The position numbers and the translations under genes are program-made. The notes under the pieces were generated by a model that had not been told where the DNA came from, did not search any database, and saw only the letters and a list, made by a program, of their open reading frames with translations. Positions 38,962-46,507 of a DNA stretch of 64,000 nucleotides are shown piece by piece (position 1 is the first letter of the stretch; each line of letters begins with the position of its first letter). Where the stretch lies: contig NZ_JAALEG010000004.1 of assembly GCF_011058165.1 (NCBI RefSeq), positions 1 to 64,000 on the forward strand. Reading direction: 5' to 3'. The stretch is from Rhodococcus aetherivorans. Its GTDB lineage: Bacteria; Actinomycetota; Actinomycetes; Mycobacteriales; Mycobacteriaceae.

Positions 38962-39570
38962 ATGTCCGCGACGCGATGGCAGTCCGAGCGCAGTGCCGGG
39001 GATTCCCGGGCCTACATCGAGCGGTTCGCCGAGCTCGCCCATGCGGGGACGGATCTGCACGGGGAGGCCCGGTTCGTCGACGTGCTCGTTCCGCGCGGCG
39101 CGCGGATCCTCGACGCCGGCTGCGGCACCGGCCGTGTCGGGCTCGAGCTGGCCCGGCGTGGCCACAGCGTGACCGCCGTCGACCTCGACCCGGTGCTCGT
39201 GGAGGAGGCCCGGGCGCACCCGGAGCTGACCGTGCATCTCGCCGACCTGGCACAGCTGGATCTGCCGGGCGAGCGGTTCGACGCGGTGGTCTCGGCCGGC
39301 AACGTGATGGTGTTCCTCGCGCCCGGTTCGGAGCGGACCGTGCTCGAGCGGATCGCCGCGCATCTGCGTCCCGGTGGGGTGTTCGTCGCCGGCTTCACCA
39401 CCGGCGCGGCATACCGCCCGTCGCAGTTCGCCGCCGACCTCGCGGCCGCCGGCCTGAGCCTCGAGCACCGCTTCGCCACCTGGGACCTGCGGCCGTGGCA
39501 CGACGACGCCGAGTGGCTGGTGGCCGTCGCACGCCGTGGGGATGGAAGGGGCGCGACCGCGACCACGTAG
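38962..39570 (+). CDS. Class I SAM-dependent methyltransferase (paralogue A)
   Basis: This 202-aa protein has motif I LDAGCGTGRVGLELA, the acidic VDLDP that binds the SAM ribose, and a post-II strand FDAVVSAGNVMVFLAP. No targeting signal is present, so it is a cytoplasmic small-molecule or protein methyltransferase of unknown substrate. It is clearly paralogous to the gene at 43285-43914; both share Y-ERF, GEARxVD, AGNVMxFLAP and TWDLRP blocks. It ends 13 bp before ychF, whose promoter overlaps its 3' end. Confidence 0.85.
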   Translation: MSATRWQSERSAGDSRAYIERFAELAHAGTDLHGEARFVDVLVPRGARILDAGCGTGRVGLELARRGHSVTAVDLDPVLVEEARAHPELTVHLADLAQLDLPGERFDAVVSAGNVMVFLAPGSERTVLERIAAHLRPGGVFVAGFTTGAAYRPSQFAADLAAAGLSLEHRFATWDLRPWHDDAEWLVAVARRGDGRGATATT

Positions 39571-39573
39571 AAT
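39568..39573 (+). promoter_or_regulatory. Start-proximal -10 (TAGAAT) of ychF
   Basis: TAGAAT overlaps the stop of the methyltransferase gene and lies 9 bases before the GTG start of ychF, leaving no space for a ribosome-binding site. Confidence 0.45.
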
Positions 39574-39582
39574 ATCGATTCC

Positions 39583-40662
39583 GTGAGCCTAACCCTCGGA
39601 ATCGTCGGTCTTCCCAACGTCGGAAAGTCGACGCTGTTCAACGCGCTGACCAAGAACGAAGTGCTTGCCGCGAACTACCCGTTCGCCACCATCGAGCCGA
39701 ACGTCGGCGTCGTCGAACTGCCGGATCCGCGGCTGGAGCGGCTCGCCGAGATCTTCGGGTCGCAGCGGATCCTGCCCGCGACCGTGTCGTTCGTCGACAT
39801 TGCCGGCATCGTCAAGGGCGCCTCCGAGGGTGCCGGGCTCGGCAACAAGTTCCTCGCCAACATCCGGGAGGCCGAGGCCATCTGCCAGGTCGTGCGGGTG
39901 TTCGCCGACGACGACGTCGTCCATGTCGACGGCCGCGTCGATCCGCTCGCGGACATCGAGATCATCGAGACGGAGCTGATCCTCGCCGACCTGCAGACCC
40001 TGGAGAAGGCCCTGCCACGCCTCGAGAAGGAGGCGAAGAAGAACAAGGAACTCAAGCCGCAGTTCGACGAGGCCGTCAAGGCCCAGGGCGTGCTCAACGA
40101 GGGGAAGACCCTGTTCGCGGCGAAGGACTCGCTCGACTTCGGCCTGCTGCGCGAGCTGAACCTCATGACGACCAAACCGTTCCTGTACGTGTTCAACGCC
40201 GACGAGGCGGTGCTCACCGACGAGGCGAAGCAGCAGGAACTCCGCGCGGCCGTCGCCCCGGCCGACTGTGTGTTCCTCGACGCGAAGGTCGAATCCGAGC
40301 TGATCGAACTCGAGCCCGACGAGGCCCAGGAGCTCCTCGAGTCCATCGGCCAGACCGAGCCGGGCCTGCACTCGCTCGCCCGCGTCGGCTTCCACACTCT
40401 CGGCCTGCAGACCTACCTCACCGCCGGTCCGAAAGAGGCTCGTGCATGGACCATCCCGCAGGGTGCAACCGCACCGCAGGCCGCCGGCGTCATCCACTCC
40501 GACTTCGAGCGGGGCTTCATCAAGGCCGAGGTCGTCTCCTTCGAGGACCTCGACTCGGCCGGGTCGATGGCCGAGGCGAAGGCCCGGGGCAAGGTCCGCA
40601 TGGAGGGCAAGGACTACGTGATGGCGGACGGCGACGTCGTGGAGTTCCGCTTCAACGTCTAG
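39583..40662 (+). CDS. ychF: Redox-regulated ATPase YchF
   Basis: This 359-aa Obg-family P-loop protein (prefers ATP) has G1 GLPNVGKST, G3 VDIAGIVKGASEG, the altered G4 FNADE (instead of NKxD, which changes GTP to ATP preference) and the C-terminal TGS domain (PQGATAPQAAGVIHSDFERG). YchF/OLA1 binds ribosomes and affects oxidative stress responses. Position matches Rv1112. A 12-bp hairpin terminator follows. Confidence 0.97.
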   Translation: MSLTLGIVGLPNVGKSTLFNALTKNEVLAANYPFATIEPNVGVVELPDPRLERLAEIFGSQRILPATVSFVDIAGIVKGASEGAGLGNKFLANIREAEAICQVVRVFADDDVVHVDGRVDPLADIEIIETELILADLQTLEKALPRLEKEAKKNKELKPQFDEAVKAQGVLNEGKTLFAAKDSLDFGLLRELNLMTTKPFLYVFNADEAVLTDEAKQQELRAAVAPADCVFLDAKVESELIELEPDEAQELLESIGQTEPGLHSLARVGFHTLGLQTYLTAGPKEARAWTIPQGATAPQAAGVIHSDFERGFIKAEVVSFEDLDSAGSMAEAKARGKVRMEGKDYVMADGDVVEFRFNV

Positions 40663-40685
40663 ATGTATGAGGCCACGACGTTGGT

Positions 40686-40720
40686 GACACCGGCTCGGCG
40701 TCTGCTCACGAGCCGGTGTC
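40686..40720 (+). terminator. Terminator after ychF
   Basis: GACACCGGCTCG (40686-40697) and CGAGCCGGTGTC (40709-40720) form a 12-bp stem with an 11-base loop, 24 bases after the ychF stop. Confidence 0.82.
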
Positions 40721-40886
40721 GGTGACGATGCGGTGGATGTGCCCGATGCCGTGGCCGGCGCGAGGGCGATGCGCCGCGCCGACCGCTTCTTCTCGCGTCG
40801 CAACTGCTCGAGCCGGGCGACGACCTCGGCCGTCGCGTCCACCGGGTTGCCGAGCGCGACGCCACCCGGCCGCACGCGCGCGGCGC

Positions 40887-41864
40887 TCAGCGCCCCGACA
40901 CGGGTGCCTCGCACAGCGTCCGGCGGGTGACGAACCTTCGCGGCGTCCCCGACAGCGGATCGCTGAACTCCAATTCCCGCGCGAGCAATTGGAGTGGGAG
41001 GGAATGATCGTCCGGGGCCTCGGGCAGCAGGTCGGGATACCAACGGTCGCCCAGGATCCCGGCGCCGAGCGCTGCCAGATGCACCCGCAACTGGTGCATC
41101 CGTCCGGTGTGTGGACGCAGAACCGTGTGCAGCACAGCACGTCCGGAGGCGCTCACGCCGGTCCCACTCACATCGACCACCGTCTCGGCGTTGGGCTCAC
41201 GGAAGTTGTCGACGACCACCCGTAACTCCCCGCGCCGCGCCTCGATGTGGTTGCGGTAGACGATGGGCAGGGCGCGCCCGGCAAGCGCCGGTGCGTCCGG
41301 GTCCCACCCGGGCGGTCGCGCCGACACCGCCTCGTAAACCTTCACGACCCGCCGCTTTTCGAACAGCGACTGGTATGCGCCGCGCGTCGCGGGACGGGCC
41401 GAGAACATCACCAGGCCGGCGGTCGCTCGGTCGAGTCGATGGATCGGCGTCAGGTCCGGGTTGTCGAGGCGGGTCCGCAACCGGACGAGCGCGGACTCGC
41501 GCAGGTATCGTCCGCCCGGAGTGGTCGGGAGGAAGTGCGGCTTGTCGATCACGACGAGGTCGTCGTCGACATGCAGGATCTCCTCGTGGAACGGCATCGG
41601 TTCCTCCACCGGCAGATCGCGGTAGTACCAGACGAACCGATGCGCGCCCAGCGCGGTTCCGCGACCGATCGCACTGCCGTCGGAGCCCACGATCTCGCCG
41701 GCGTCGAACCGCCGGTACAGGTCGTCGGCGTCCAGGTGGTCGAACCTCGCGACGACGTACGCGGCGATCGTTGCCCACGGACCGGACGTCGGGACGCGCA
41801 GGCGCGTCGGTCCGACCCCGTTCTTGACGGGGAGCGGTGAGGGCATCGGCACGCCCGTCATCAT
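40887..41864 (-). CDS. RluA-family pseudouridine synthase
   Basis: This 325-aa protein contains the RluA/RluC/RluD signature PIHRLDRATAGLVMF with the catalytic Asp, and HEEILHVDDDLVVIDKPHFLPTTPG before it, plus RPHTGRMHQLRVHLAALG. It isomerises specific uridines in rRNA or tRNA. The N-terminal 90 residues are an S4-like RNA-binding region (AAYVVARFDHLDADDLYRRF). ATG 41864 is used; ATG 41861 and 41846 are alternatives. No partner gene is adjacent. Confidence 0.93.
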   Translation of the reverse strand: MMTGVPMPSPLPVKNGVGPTRLRVPTSGPWATIAAYVVARFDHLDADDLYRRFDAGEIVGSDGSAIGRGTALGAHRFVWYYRDLPVEEPMPFHEEILHVDDDLVVIDKPHFLPTTPGGRYLRESALVRLRTRLDNPDLTPIHRLDRATAGLVMFSARPATRGAYQSLFEKRRVVKVYEAVSARPPGWDPDAPALAGRALPIVYRNHIEARRGELRVVVDNFREPNAETVVDVSGTGVSASGRAVLHTVLRPHTGRMHQLRVHLAALGAGILGDRWYPDLLPEAPDDHSLPLQLLARELEFSDPLSGTPRRFVTRRTLCEAPVSGR

Positions 41865-42165
41865 CCCACCGCCTGCCGTCTCGTCCCGCCGCGGGTCGCG
41901 ACGAGACGTGGGGTGAGGCGGCAGATTCCTCGGTGTGCCGCCGACGTCCGAAACCGGATGCTTCCGGGACAAGGGTGCCCGGGGGTCCTGTGGTTCGTGG
42001 TTGATCCCTTCCGGCACCGGGATTCGCAGCCGGTTGCGCGGTGCGTCGAATCATCCACGTACGCAATGGGACCGGGGGAGATTCCCGCCCGCGCGGGACT
42101 GCCCGGCTCACAAGTGACCGCCGGGCCCCGCGACGCGGAACCCGGCGATCTCCTGGGGCGTGTGA
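41865..42165. other. 301-bp intergenic region
   Basis: No credible gene was seen between the RluA-type gene and the ferritin-like gene, both leftward. GCCGGG (about 42120) and CCCGGC (about 42141) could form a weak 6-bp hairpin after the ferritin-like gene. The rest shows no clear promoter. Confidence 0.4.
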
Positions 42166-43128
42166 TCAGTGGAGCCCGACGACCTCCTGGGCGATGGCGG
42201 CCAGGCGGGTCTGGGCGGCCGACACGACGCCGTGCCGGTTCTTGTGGGCCTCCTCGTACGCGACGATCGCGCGCACGTCGGCCGGTTCGGTCAGTTCCTT
42301 GACGGCGGCGACCGCCTGGGAGACGTTGAGGCTGTCGTAGTCGGGGATCGGGAGTTCCTCGGCAGTGAGGATCCCGGTGGCACTGCGGGCCGTGTGGATC
42401 GCCCGGGCGGTCCCGTCCGCACCTTCGCGGCGGGTGATCCGTTCGGCGGTCTCGAGCGCGGCGTCCCGGCTGGCCGTCAGGGTCTTCGTGGCGACGTCGC
42501 CGGCGTGGGCGCCGCGCGCCAGCAGCGCGCCGAGGGCGGGCCGCGTCGAGCGGGCGGCGTCGATCGCGCGGTCGATACCGCGCGTGGACCACGTCACGGG
42601 CAGGTTGACGATGCGGACCGCGGCGCCCGCGGCGGCCTGCAGCGGGGTGCGCCGCAGCGCGGCGGGTCCGCCGAGCGCATCCTCGGCCAGGACGGTGGTC
42701 AGCCACTCCACGGTCGCGCTGTGGGCGGTGATCAGCCGGTCGGCCAGGCCGACGACCGCGGGGGCCTGGGCCGCCGTGGCGAGGGCCTTGAGGTAGCGGG
42801 CGCGGTCGAGTAGCTGGTGCTCGAGCGCGAGGTCGCCCAGCAGTGCCTCGTCGAACGGCTGGGCCTGTTCGGCCATGGCCTTCACCGCGGCGGCGGCGCG
42901 GCCGACGAACGGGCCGATGACGTCGGGCAGTCCGCCCAGCTCGCGGATGGTGCGCTCGATGGCTTCGGCGCGGGCCCGGCCGTTGGCGGCGTTCTCGGTC
43001 AGTTCGCGGCGGACCGCGTCGGTGCGGGCCTGGGGAATGCGGGTCTCGGCGACCTGGATCTCGGTGTTGGTCAGGTCGAGCAGTGCTCGCAGCTGTGTGA
43101 GCAACGTAGCGGTGTCGGTCTTGGTCAT
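42166..43128 (-). CDS. Ferritin-like-domain helical protein (function unknown)
   Basis: This 320-aa, all-helical protein begins TATLLTQLRALLDLTNTEIQVAETR. The first 150 residues look like a two-helix ferritin-like domain (GELALEHQ-type helix LLGDLALEHQLLDRARYL), which actinobacterial annotations often give to such proteins, but clear di-iron ExxH pairs are not obvious. The C-terminus PIPDYDSLNVSQAVAAVKEL...IVAYEEAHKNR is similar to helical ends of lipid-droplet-type proteins. ATG 43128 has AAGGAG upstream and a candidate alternative-sigma promoter at 43190-43214. Confidence 0.65.
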   Translation of the reverse strand: MTKTDTATLLTQLRALLDLTNTEIQVAETRIPQARTDAVRRELTENAANGRARAEAIERTIRELGGLPDVIGPFVGRAAAAVKAMAEQAQPFDEALLGDLALEHQLLDRARYLKALATAAQAPAVVGLADRLITAHSATVEWLTTVLAEDALGGPAALRRTPLQAAAGAAVRIVNLPVTWSTRGIDRAIDAARSTRPALGALLARGAHAGDVATKTLTASRDAALETAERITRREGADGTARAIHTARSATGILTAEELPIPDYDSLNVSQAVAAVKELTEPADVRAIVAYEEAHKNRHGVVSAAQTRLAAIAQEVVGLH

Positions 43129-43189
43129 CGTGCGTTCGCTCCTTCGGTCGATGTCATCGATGGGGCTCACCGACGTGACACGATTCGGC

Positions 43190-43214
43190 TACCCGGCTCC
43201 TACCGACGGGTAAC
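43190..43214 (-). promoter_or_regulatory. Candidate SigF/SigB-type promoter of the ferritin-like gene
   Basis: On the minus strand GTTA (43211-43214) and GGGTA (43190-43194) are separated by 16 bases, matching the GTTT-N15-17-GGGTA pattern of SigF/SigB-family promoters in actinobacteria. It ends 61 bases before the ATG. A stress or stationary-phase role is suggested. Confidence 0.4.
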
Positions 43215-43284
43215 ACGATGTGAGGGAGGACACATCCAGCGGGATGTGATCGGGGGCCTGCTGGTCCGGCCCCGACGCCGGCGA

Positions 43285-43914
43285 TCAGTCCGCGCGCGAC
43301 ATCACCGCCACCAGGAATTCGGACTCGTCGGTGAACGGGCGCAGATCCCAGGTCGAGAGCTTCAGGTCCACCACGAGACCGTTGGCCGCGGCGTCGGCGA
43401 GGAACTGCGGGAACTCGTAGCCCCGGTTGGCCCCGAACCCCACGACCGCCCGGCCGGTGGGCGCGAGATGACGGGCGAATCCCGCCAGTACCGCGCCCCG
43501 GGTGGACGGCGCCAGGAACGTCATCACGTTGCCCGCGCAGACGATGACGTCGAAGTCGGCCGCGACCCCGCGGGCCGGCAGATCCAGCTCGGCGAGATCA
43601 CCGACGAGCCAGGTCGGGCCGGGATGGTCCTCCTCCGCGGCGGCAATCAGCACCGGATCGACATCGACGCCGACCACCACGTGACCGGCATCGTGCAGAT
43701 AGCCACCGAGCCGGCCCGGTCCGCACCCCGCGTCGAGGACCCGTCCGCCGCGGCCGAGCATCGCGTCGACCAGGCGTGCCTCCCCGACGATGTCCTTGCC
43801 CTCCGCCGCCATCGACCGGAAACGCTCCACGTACCACGTGGAATGCGCGGGATCGGCAGCGGTGATCTCCTCCCACTGGCTGGGGGTGCGATCGCTGGGA
43901 GTACGTGCACTCAT
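43285..43914 (-). CDS. Class I SAM-dependent methyltransferase (paralogue B)
   Basis: This 209-aa protein has motif I LDAGCGPGRLGGYL, VDVDP, and FDVIVCAGNVMTFLAP. It is the sibling of the gene at 38962-39570, sharing GEARLVDA, DPVL, HLAP-G and STWDLRPFTDESEFLVAV blocks. The ATG at 43914 has GAGGAGG about 8 bases upstream. It is divergent from the Ddn-type gene. Substrate unknown. Confidence 0.85.
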   Translation of the reverse strand: MSARTPSDRTPSQWEEITAADPAHSTWYVERFRSMAAEGKDIVGEARLVDAMLGRGGRVLDAGCGPGRLGGYLHDAGHVVVGVDVDPVLIAAAEEDHPGPTWLVGDLAELDLPARGVAADFDVIVCAGNVMTFLAPSTRGAVLAGFARHLAPTGRAVVGFGANRGYEFPQFLADAAANGLVVDLKLSTWDLRPFTDESEFLVAVMSRAD

Positions 43915-44156
43915 CGTCGGTTCCTCCTCGATTCGACCGCGCGGCACGCCGCGGTCACCTGTGCGGCCCACCTTAGGCACCCGGGGCGTCGGCCCGCCGA
44001 TGCCCGCCCGCCCGATGCCCGGTCACCGACCTGTCTCGGGCAGGTTGACATTTCCGCGCCCGGGGGCAAATCTCCGGTGGGACGAATCCGACGACGGCGG
44101 CCGTGGTGGGAGTCGTGCACCCTGCTCGCCCGATCTCCGGCGCAAAGGAGCGCGAT

Positions 44157-44696
44157 GTGAGTTCCCGCGATGTGAATTCCCCTGCCCAGCCCGACCGTCC
44201 GGTTCCGGACGAGGGGCCCGGCGCCGGGAACCGCCCCGGCGCGGCGCGGCCGATCCGCCGGTATCGCAGGGGCCGGGCTCATCGCCTGGAGAACGCCCTG
44301 ATGAGCGCGCTGGTCCGGGCCGGCGTCGTCCCGCACTCGTACCTGCTGACCACCCGGGGTCGTCGCACCGGCCGGAAGCGCGCCAACCCGGTCACGGTCG
44401 TCGAGCATGCGGGCCGACGTTGGCTGGTAGCGCCCTACGGTGTGGTGCCCTGGGTGCTCAACGCGCGCGCTTCCGGCCGCATCGGCCTGACCCGCAGGTT
44501 CCGCACCCGTCACTACACGATCCGGGAGGTGTCGGCGCGGGAGGCCGGACCCGTCCTGCAGAAGTACGTGGCCATCGCATCCGCGACCCGGGACTACTTC
44601 CAGGCCGACAAGAATGCCTCCCCGGAGGAATTCGCGGCCGAGGCCGACCGCCACCCGGTGTTCGAACTCGCCCCGTGCGGGACGTCCGAGGGCTGA
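44157..44696 (+). CDS. Deazaflavin (F420)-dependent nitroreductase/quinone reductase-like protein (Ddn family)
   Basis: This 179-aa protein has an unstructured Pro/Arg-rich start and a split-barrel domain with SYLLTTRGRRTGRKRANPVTVVEHAGRRW (in pieces) and APYGVVPWVLN, the F420-binding layout of the Ddn/DUF385 family. Members reduce quinones or nitroimidazoles with F420H2 in mycobacteria and rhodococci. GTG 44157 is chosen because AAGGAG lies 6 bases upstream. The acceptor substrate is unknown. Confidence 0.85.
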   Translation: MSSRDVNSPAQPDRPVPDEGPGAGNRPGAARPIRRYRRGRAHRLENALMSALVRAGVVPHSYLLTTRGRRTGRKRANPVTVVEHAGRRWLVAPYGVVPWVLNARASGRIGLTRRFRTRHYTIREVSAREAGPVLQKYVAIASATRDYFQADKNASPEEFAAEADRHPVFELAPCGTSEG

Positions 44697-44745
44697 ACCG
44701 AACCTCTTCCGGCACCGAACCTCTCCGGAACCGAACCTCACCGGA
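44697..44745. repeat. 16-17-bp tandem repeat after the Ddn-type gene
   Basis: Three near-identical units of the type ACCGAACCTCTCCGGA start at 44697, 44714 and 44730, directly after the stop codon. Two short symmetric pieces CCGG occur in each unit. It lies in a 250-bp non-coding stretch (44697-44946). Confidence 0.85.
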
Positions 44746-44780
44746 ACCGGGGCGCCCCCGGAGAGGCGCCGGATCCGAGG

Positions 44781-44798
44781 CAGACCCTCCCGGGTCTG
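44781..44798 (+). terminator. Hairpin followed by T-rich tract
   Basis: CAGACCC and GGGTCTG form a 7-bp stem with a 4-base loop, followed by TTATTCATT. This resembles a classical intrinsic terminator for the Ddn-type gene. Confidence 0.55.
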
Positions 44799-44946
44799 TT
44801 ATTCATTCGTGACCGTTTGTTGCCGTTCGGTGATGTCGGCAGGGGTGGGAATGTCACCGTAGGGGGGCATGCTCGAGCACGTCAGGCTCAGGAGCATCAG
44901 CAGCAACGGTCGGGCGACGACTGTGCGGTGCGCACGAGGTTGGGAC

Positions 44947-45195
44947 GTGACCATGGCGACCAGACCGGCATCCCCTACCGTGTCCTCCGAGCGAACCGTG
45001 TCCTCCGAGCGAACCGTGTCCTCCGAGCGGGCCGCCCCGCTCGTCGAGAGCCCCGGGGTCGGGTGGATTCTGTTGACGCTCTTCGGCCTCGGTGGGGGAC
45101 TGGTGGCGGCGTCGATCGCCGGGTCGTTCCTGATCGGGATCTCGGTGGTGCTGCTCGTCGGCGGGCTGGCCGCGGTGCTGGTCGCCGTCGTGTGA
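44947..45195 (+). CDS. Small two-helix membrane protein of unknown function
   Basis: This 82-aa protein has an N-terminal part with three VSSERT hexapeptides, encoded by an 18-bp tandem repeat, and two hydrophobic helices (GVGWILLTLFGLGGGLVAA and FLIGISVVLLVGGLAAVLVAVV) that reach the C-terminus. GTG at 44947 has GAGGT 6 bases upstream; ATG at 44953 is an alternative. I do not recognise a family. It precedes the EAL-DICT gene by 88 bp. Confidence 0.65.
   Translation: MTMATRPASPTVSSERTVSSERTVSSERAAPLVESPGVGWILLTLFGLGGGLVAASIAGSFLIGISVVLLVGGLAAVLVAVV
44980..45033. repeat. 18-bp tandem repeat, three copies
   Basis: GTGTCCTCCGAGCGAACC repeats at 44980-44997, 44998-45015 and 45016-45033 (the last differs by two bases). 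It is in frame and encodes VSSERT repeats. Confidence 0.92.
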
Positions 45196-45283
45196 TCTCC
45201 GGTCCCGGCTGGGGAAGGTCGGGACCGGGCCCGTCGCCCGCACCGGCCTTTGCGCAGCGGGTCGCGCATGCGACGCTGGGGTC

Positions 45284-46507
45284 ATGGTGTTCGTCCTCTC
45301 CGACCCCACCCGGCACGCGGATCCCGAGGCCGCGGGCCTGCAGGTGACGCCGTCCTACGCGCCGGTGCGCCGGCTGGACTCGGGCGCGCTCGCGGCGGTG
45401 GAGGTCCAGTTGCGCGGCCCCGCGGACGGGCCGCTCGCCACCGCGGAGGCCCTGCGGGTCGCGGCGCGGACCATGAGCGAGAAGTGGCACCTCGACCGGC
45501 TCAAGTGGTCGGTCGCGCAGTCGAGGCCGGTCCGGAACGTACCCGCGCTGGTGGCGATGGACCTCGAGTCGGTCGAGAGCCTCGACGTTCCCGATTCGGA
45601 GGGATTGCGGCGCGACGTCGTGGTGATCACGGAGGAGTCCCTGACGGCCAACCCGTCGCGGACGCTGCGCGCGGTGGCCGATGCCCGCCGCAGCGGCAAG
45701 GTCGTCGCGGTCGACGAGGTCGGGTCGCGTCCGCAGTCCCTGGCCCTGTTGCCGCTCGTCGAACCGGACGTGATCATCCTCGCGGCGCGGCTGCTGGCCC
45801 ATCGTGCGGACACGGACACCGCCCGTACCGCGCACGCCGTGGCCGCCCAGGTCGAGCGGACGGGCGCGCTCGTGATCGCGGACGGCGTCGACTCGGAACT
45901 GTGCCGGCGACGGGCCCTGGGGCTCGGGGCCACGTACGGCCTCGGCGCGCTGTACCCCGCCGTCGACACCCCGGAACAACTCGACGAGGAGGGGATCGAC
46001 CCCTTCCCGCCCGCACCCGTCCGCAGCGTCCGCCCGGAGGAGGCGCGCACCCCGTTCGCGATCGCCTCGGTGGGGCGCCGGCCCGTGCGCAGCCTCAAGC
46101 GCCTCCTGGTCGCGATGAGCACGAATCTCGAGAAGCAGGCCGGCGCCGCGGGCCCGGAGACCATCGTGCTCGGCACCTTCCAGTACGCCCGGCACTTCGG
46201 TGAGCGCACCCGCGCGCGGTGGCAGTACATGGCGGACCGGATCGCGTACGCCGGGGTGTACGGCGTGGGCCTCGGGCACTACGCGGAGGCGGGCATCCAC
46301 CACGCGCCGCTCGACCCGGACGACCCGCTCGTCGAGGAGTGGAACGTCGTCGTCCTCGGCCCGCACTTCGCGTGCGTGCTGTCGGCCGTGGACCTGCATC
46401 GCGGCACCGCCGACCTCGACCGCGAGTTCGACTACGTCGTCTCGTACGACCGCGACACCGTGGTGCGCTGCGCCCGCTCGATCATGGACCGGTTCACGAC
46501 GACGTAG
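45284..46507 (+). CDS. Degenerate EAL domain plus DICT sensory domain protein
   Basis: This 407-aa protein has an N-terminal EAL-like phosphodiesterase fold (about 20-230) without its active site: EALLR is VEVQLRG, DDFGTG is VDEVGSR, the lysine strand is DVIILAA, EGVE is ADGVDS and QGY is GLGALYP. The C-terminal part (about 265-407, from PVRSLKRLLVAMSTNLEKQ) resembles the DICT sensory domain found with cyclic-di-GMP proteins. It probably senses or binds rather than cleaves. Its 3' end overlaps the converging AgpS-like gene by 14 bp. Confidence 0.75.
   Translation: MVFVLSDPTRHADPEAAGLQVTPSYAPVRRLDSGALAAVEVQLRGPADGPLATAEALRVAARTMSEKWHLDRLKWSVAQSRPVRNVPALVAMDLESVESLDVPDSEGLRRDVVVITEESLTANPSRTLRAVADARRSGKVVAVDEVGSRPQSLALLPLVEPDVIILAARLLAHRADTDTARTAHAVAAQVERTGALVIADGVDSELCRRRALGLGATYGLGALYPAVDTPEQLDEEGIDPFPPAPVRSVRPEEARTPFAIASVGRRPVRSLKRLLVAMSTNLEKQAGAAGPETIVLGTFQYARHFGERTRARWQYMADRIAYAGVYGVGLGHYAEAGIHHAPLDPDDPLVEEWNVVVLGPHFACVLSAVDLHRGTADLDREFDYVVSYDRDTVVRCARSIMDRFTTT

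Noticed and set aside
40721-40886. Possible gene or gene remnant between ychF and the RluA-type gene
   Set aside because: The minus frame reads some plausible sequence (LEQLRREKKRSARR) but has no start, motif or recognisable family; treated as non-coding after the ychF terminator.
42018-42165. Short open frames on both strands
   Set aside because: Each lacks a ribosome-binding site and recognisable motifs.
44697-45033. CRISPR-like array from tandem repeats
   Set aside because: Repeats are directly adjacent with no spacers, and no cas genes exist in the window.
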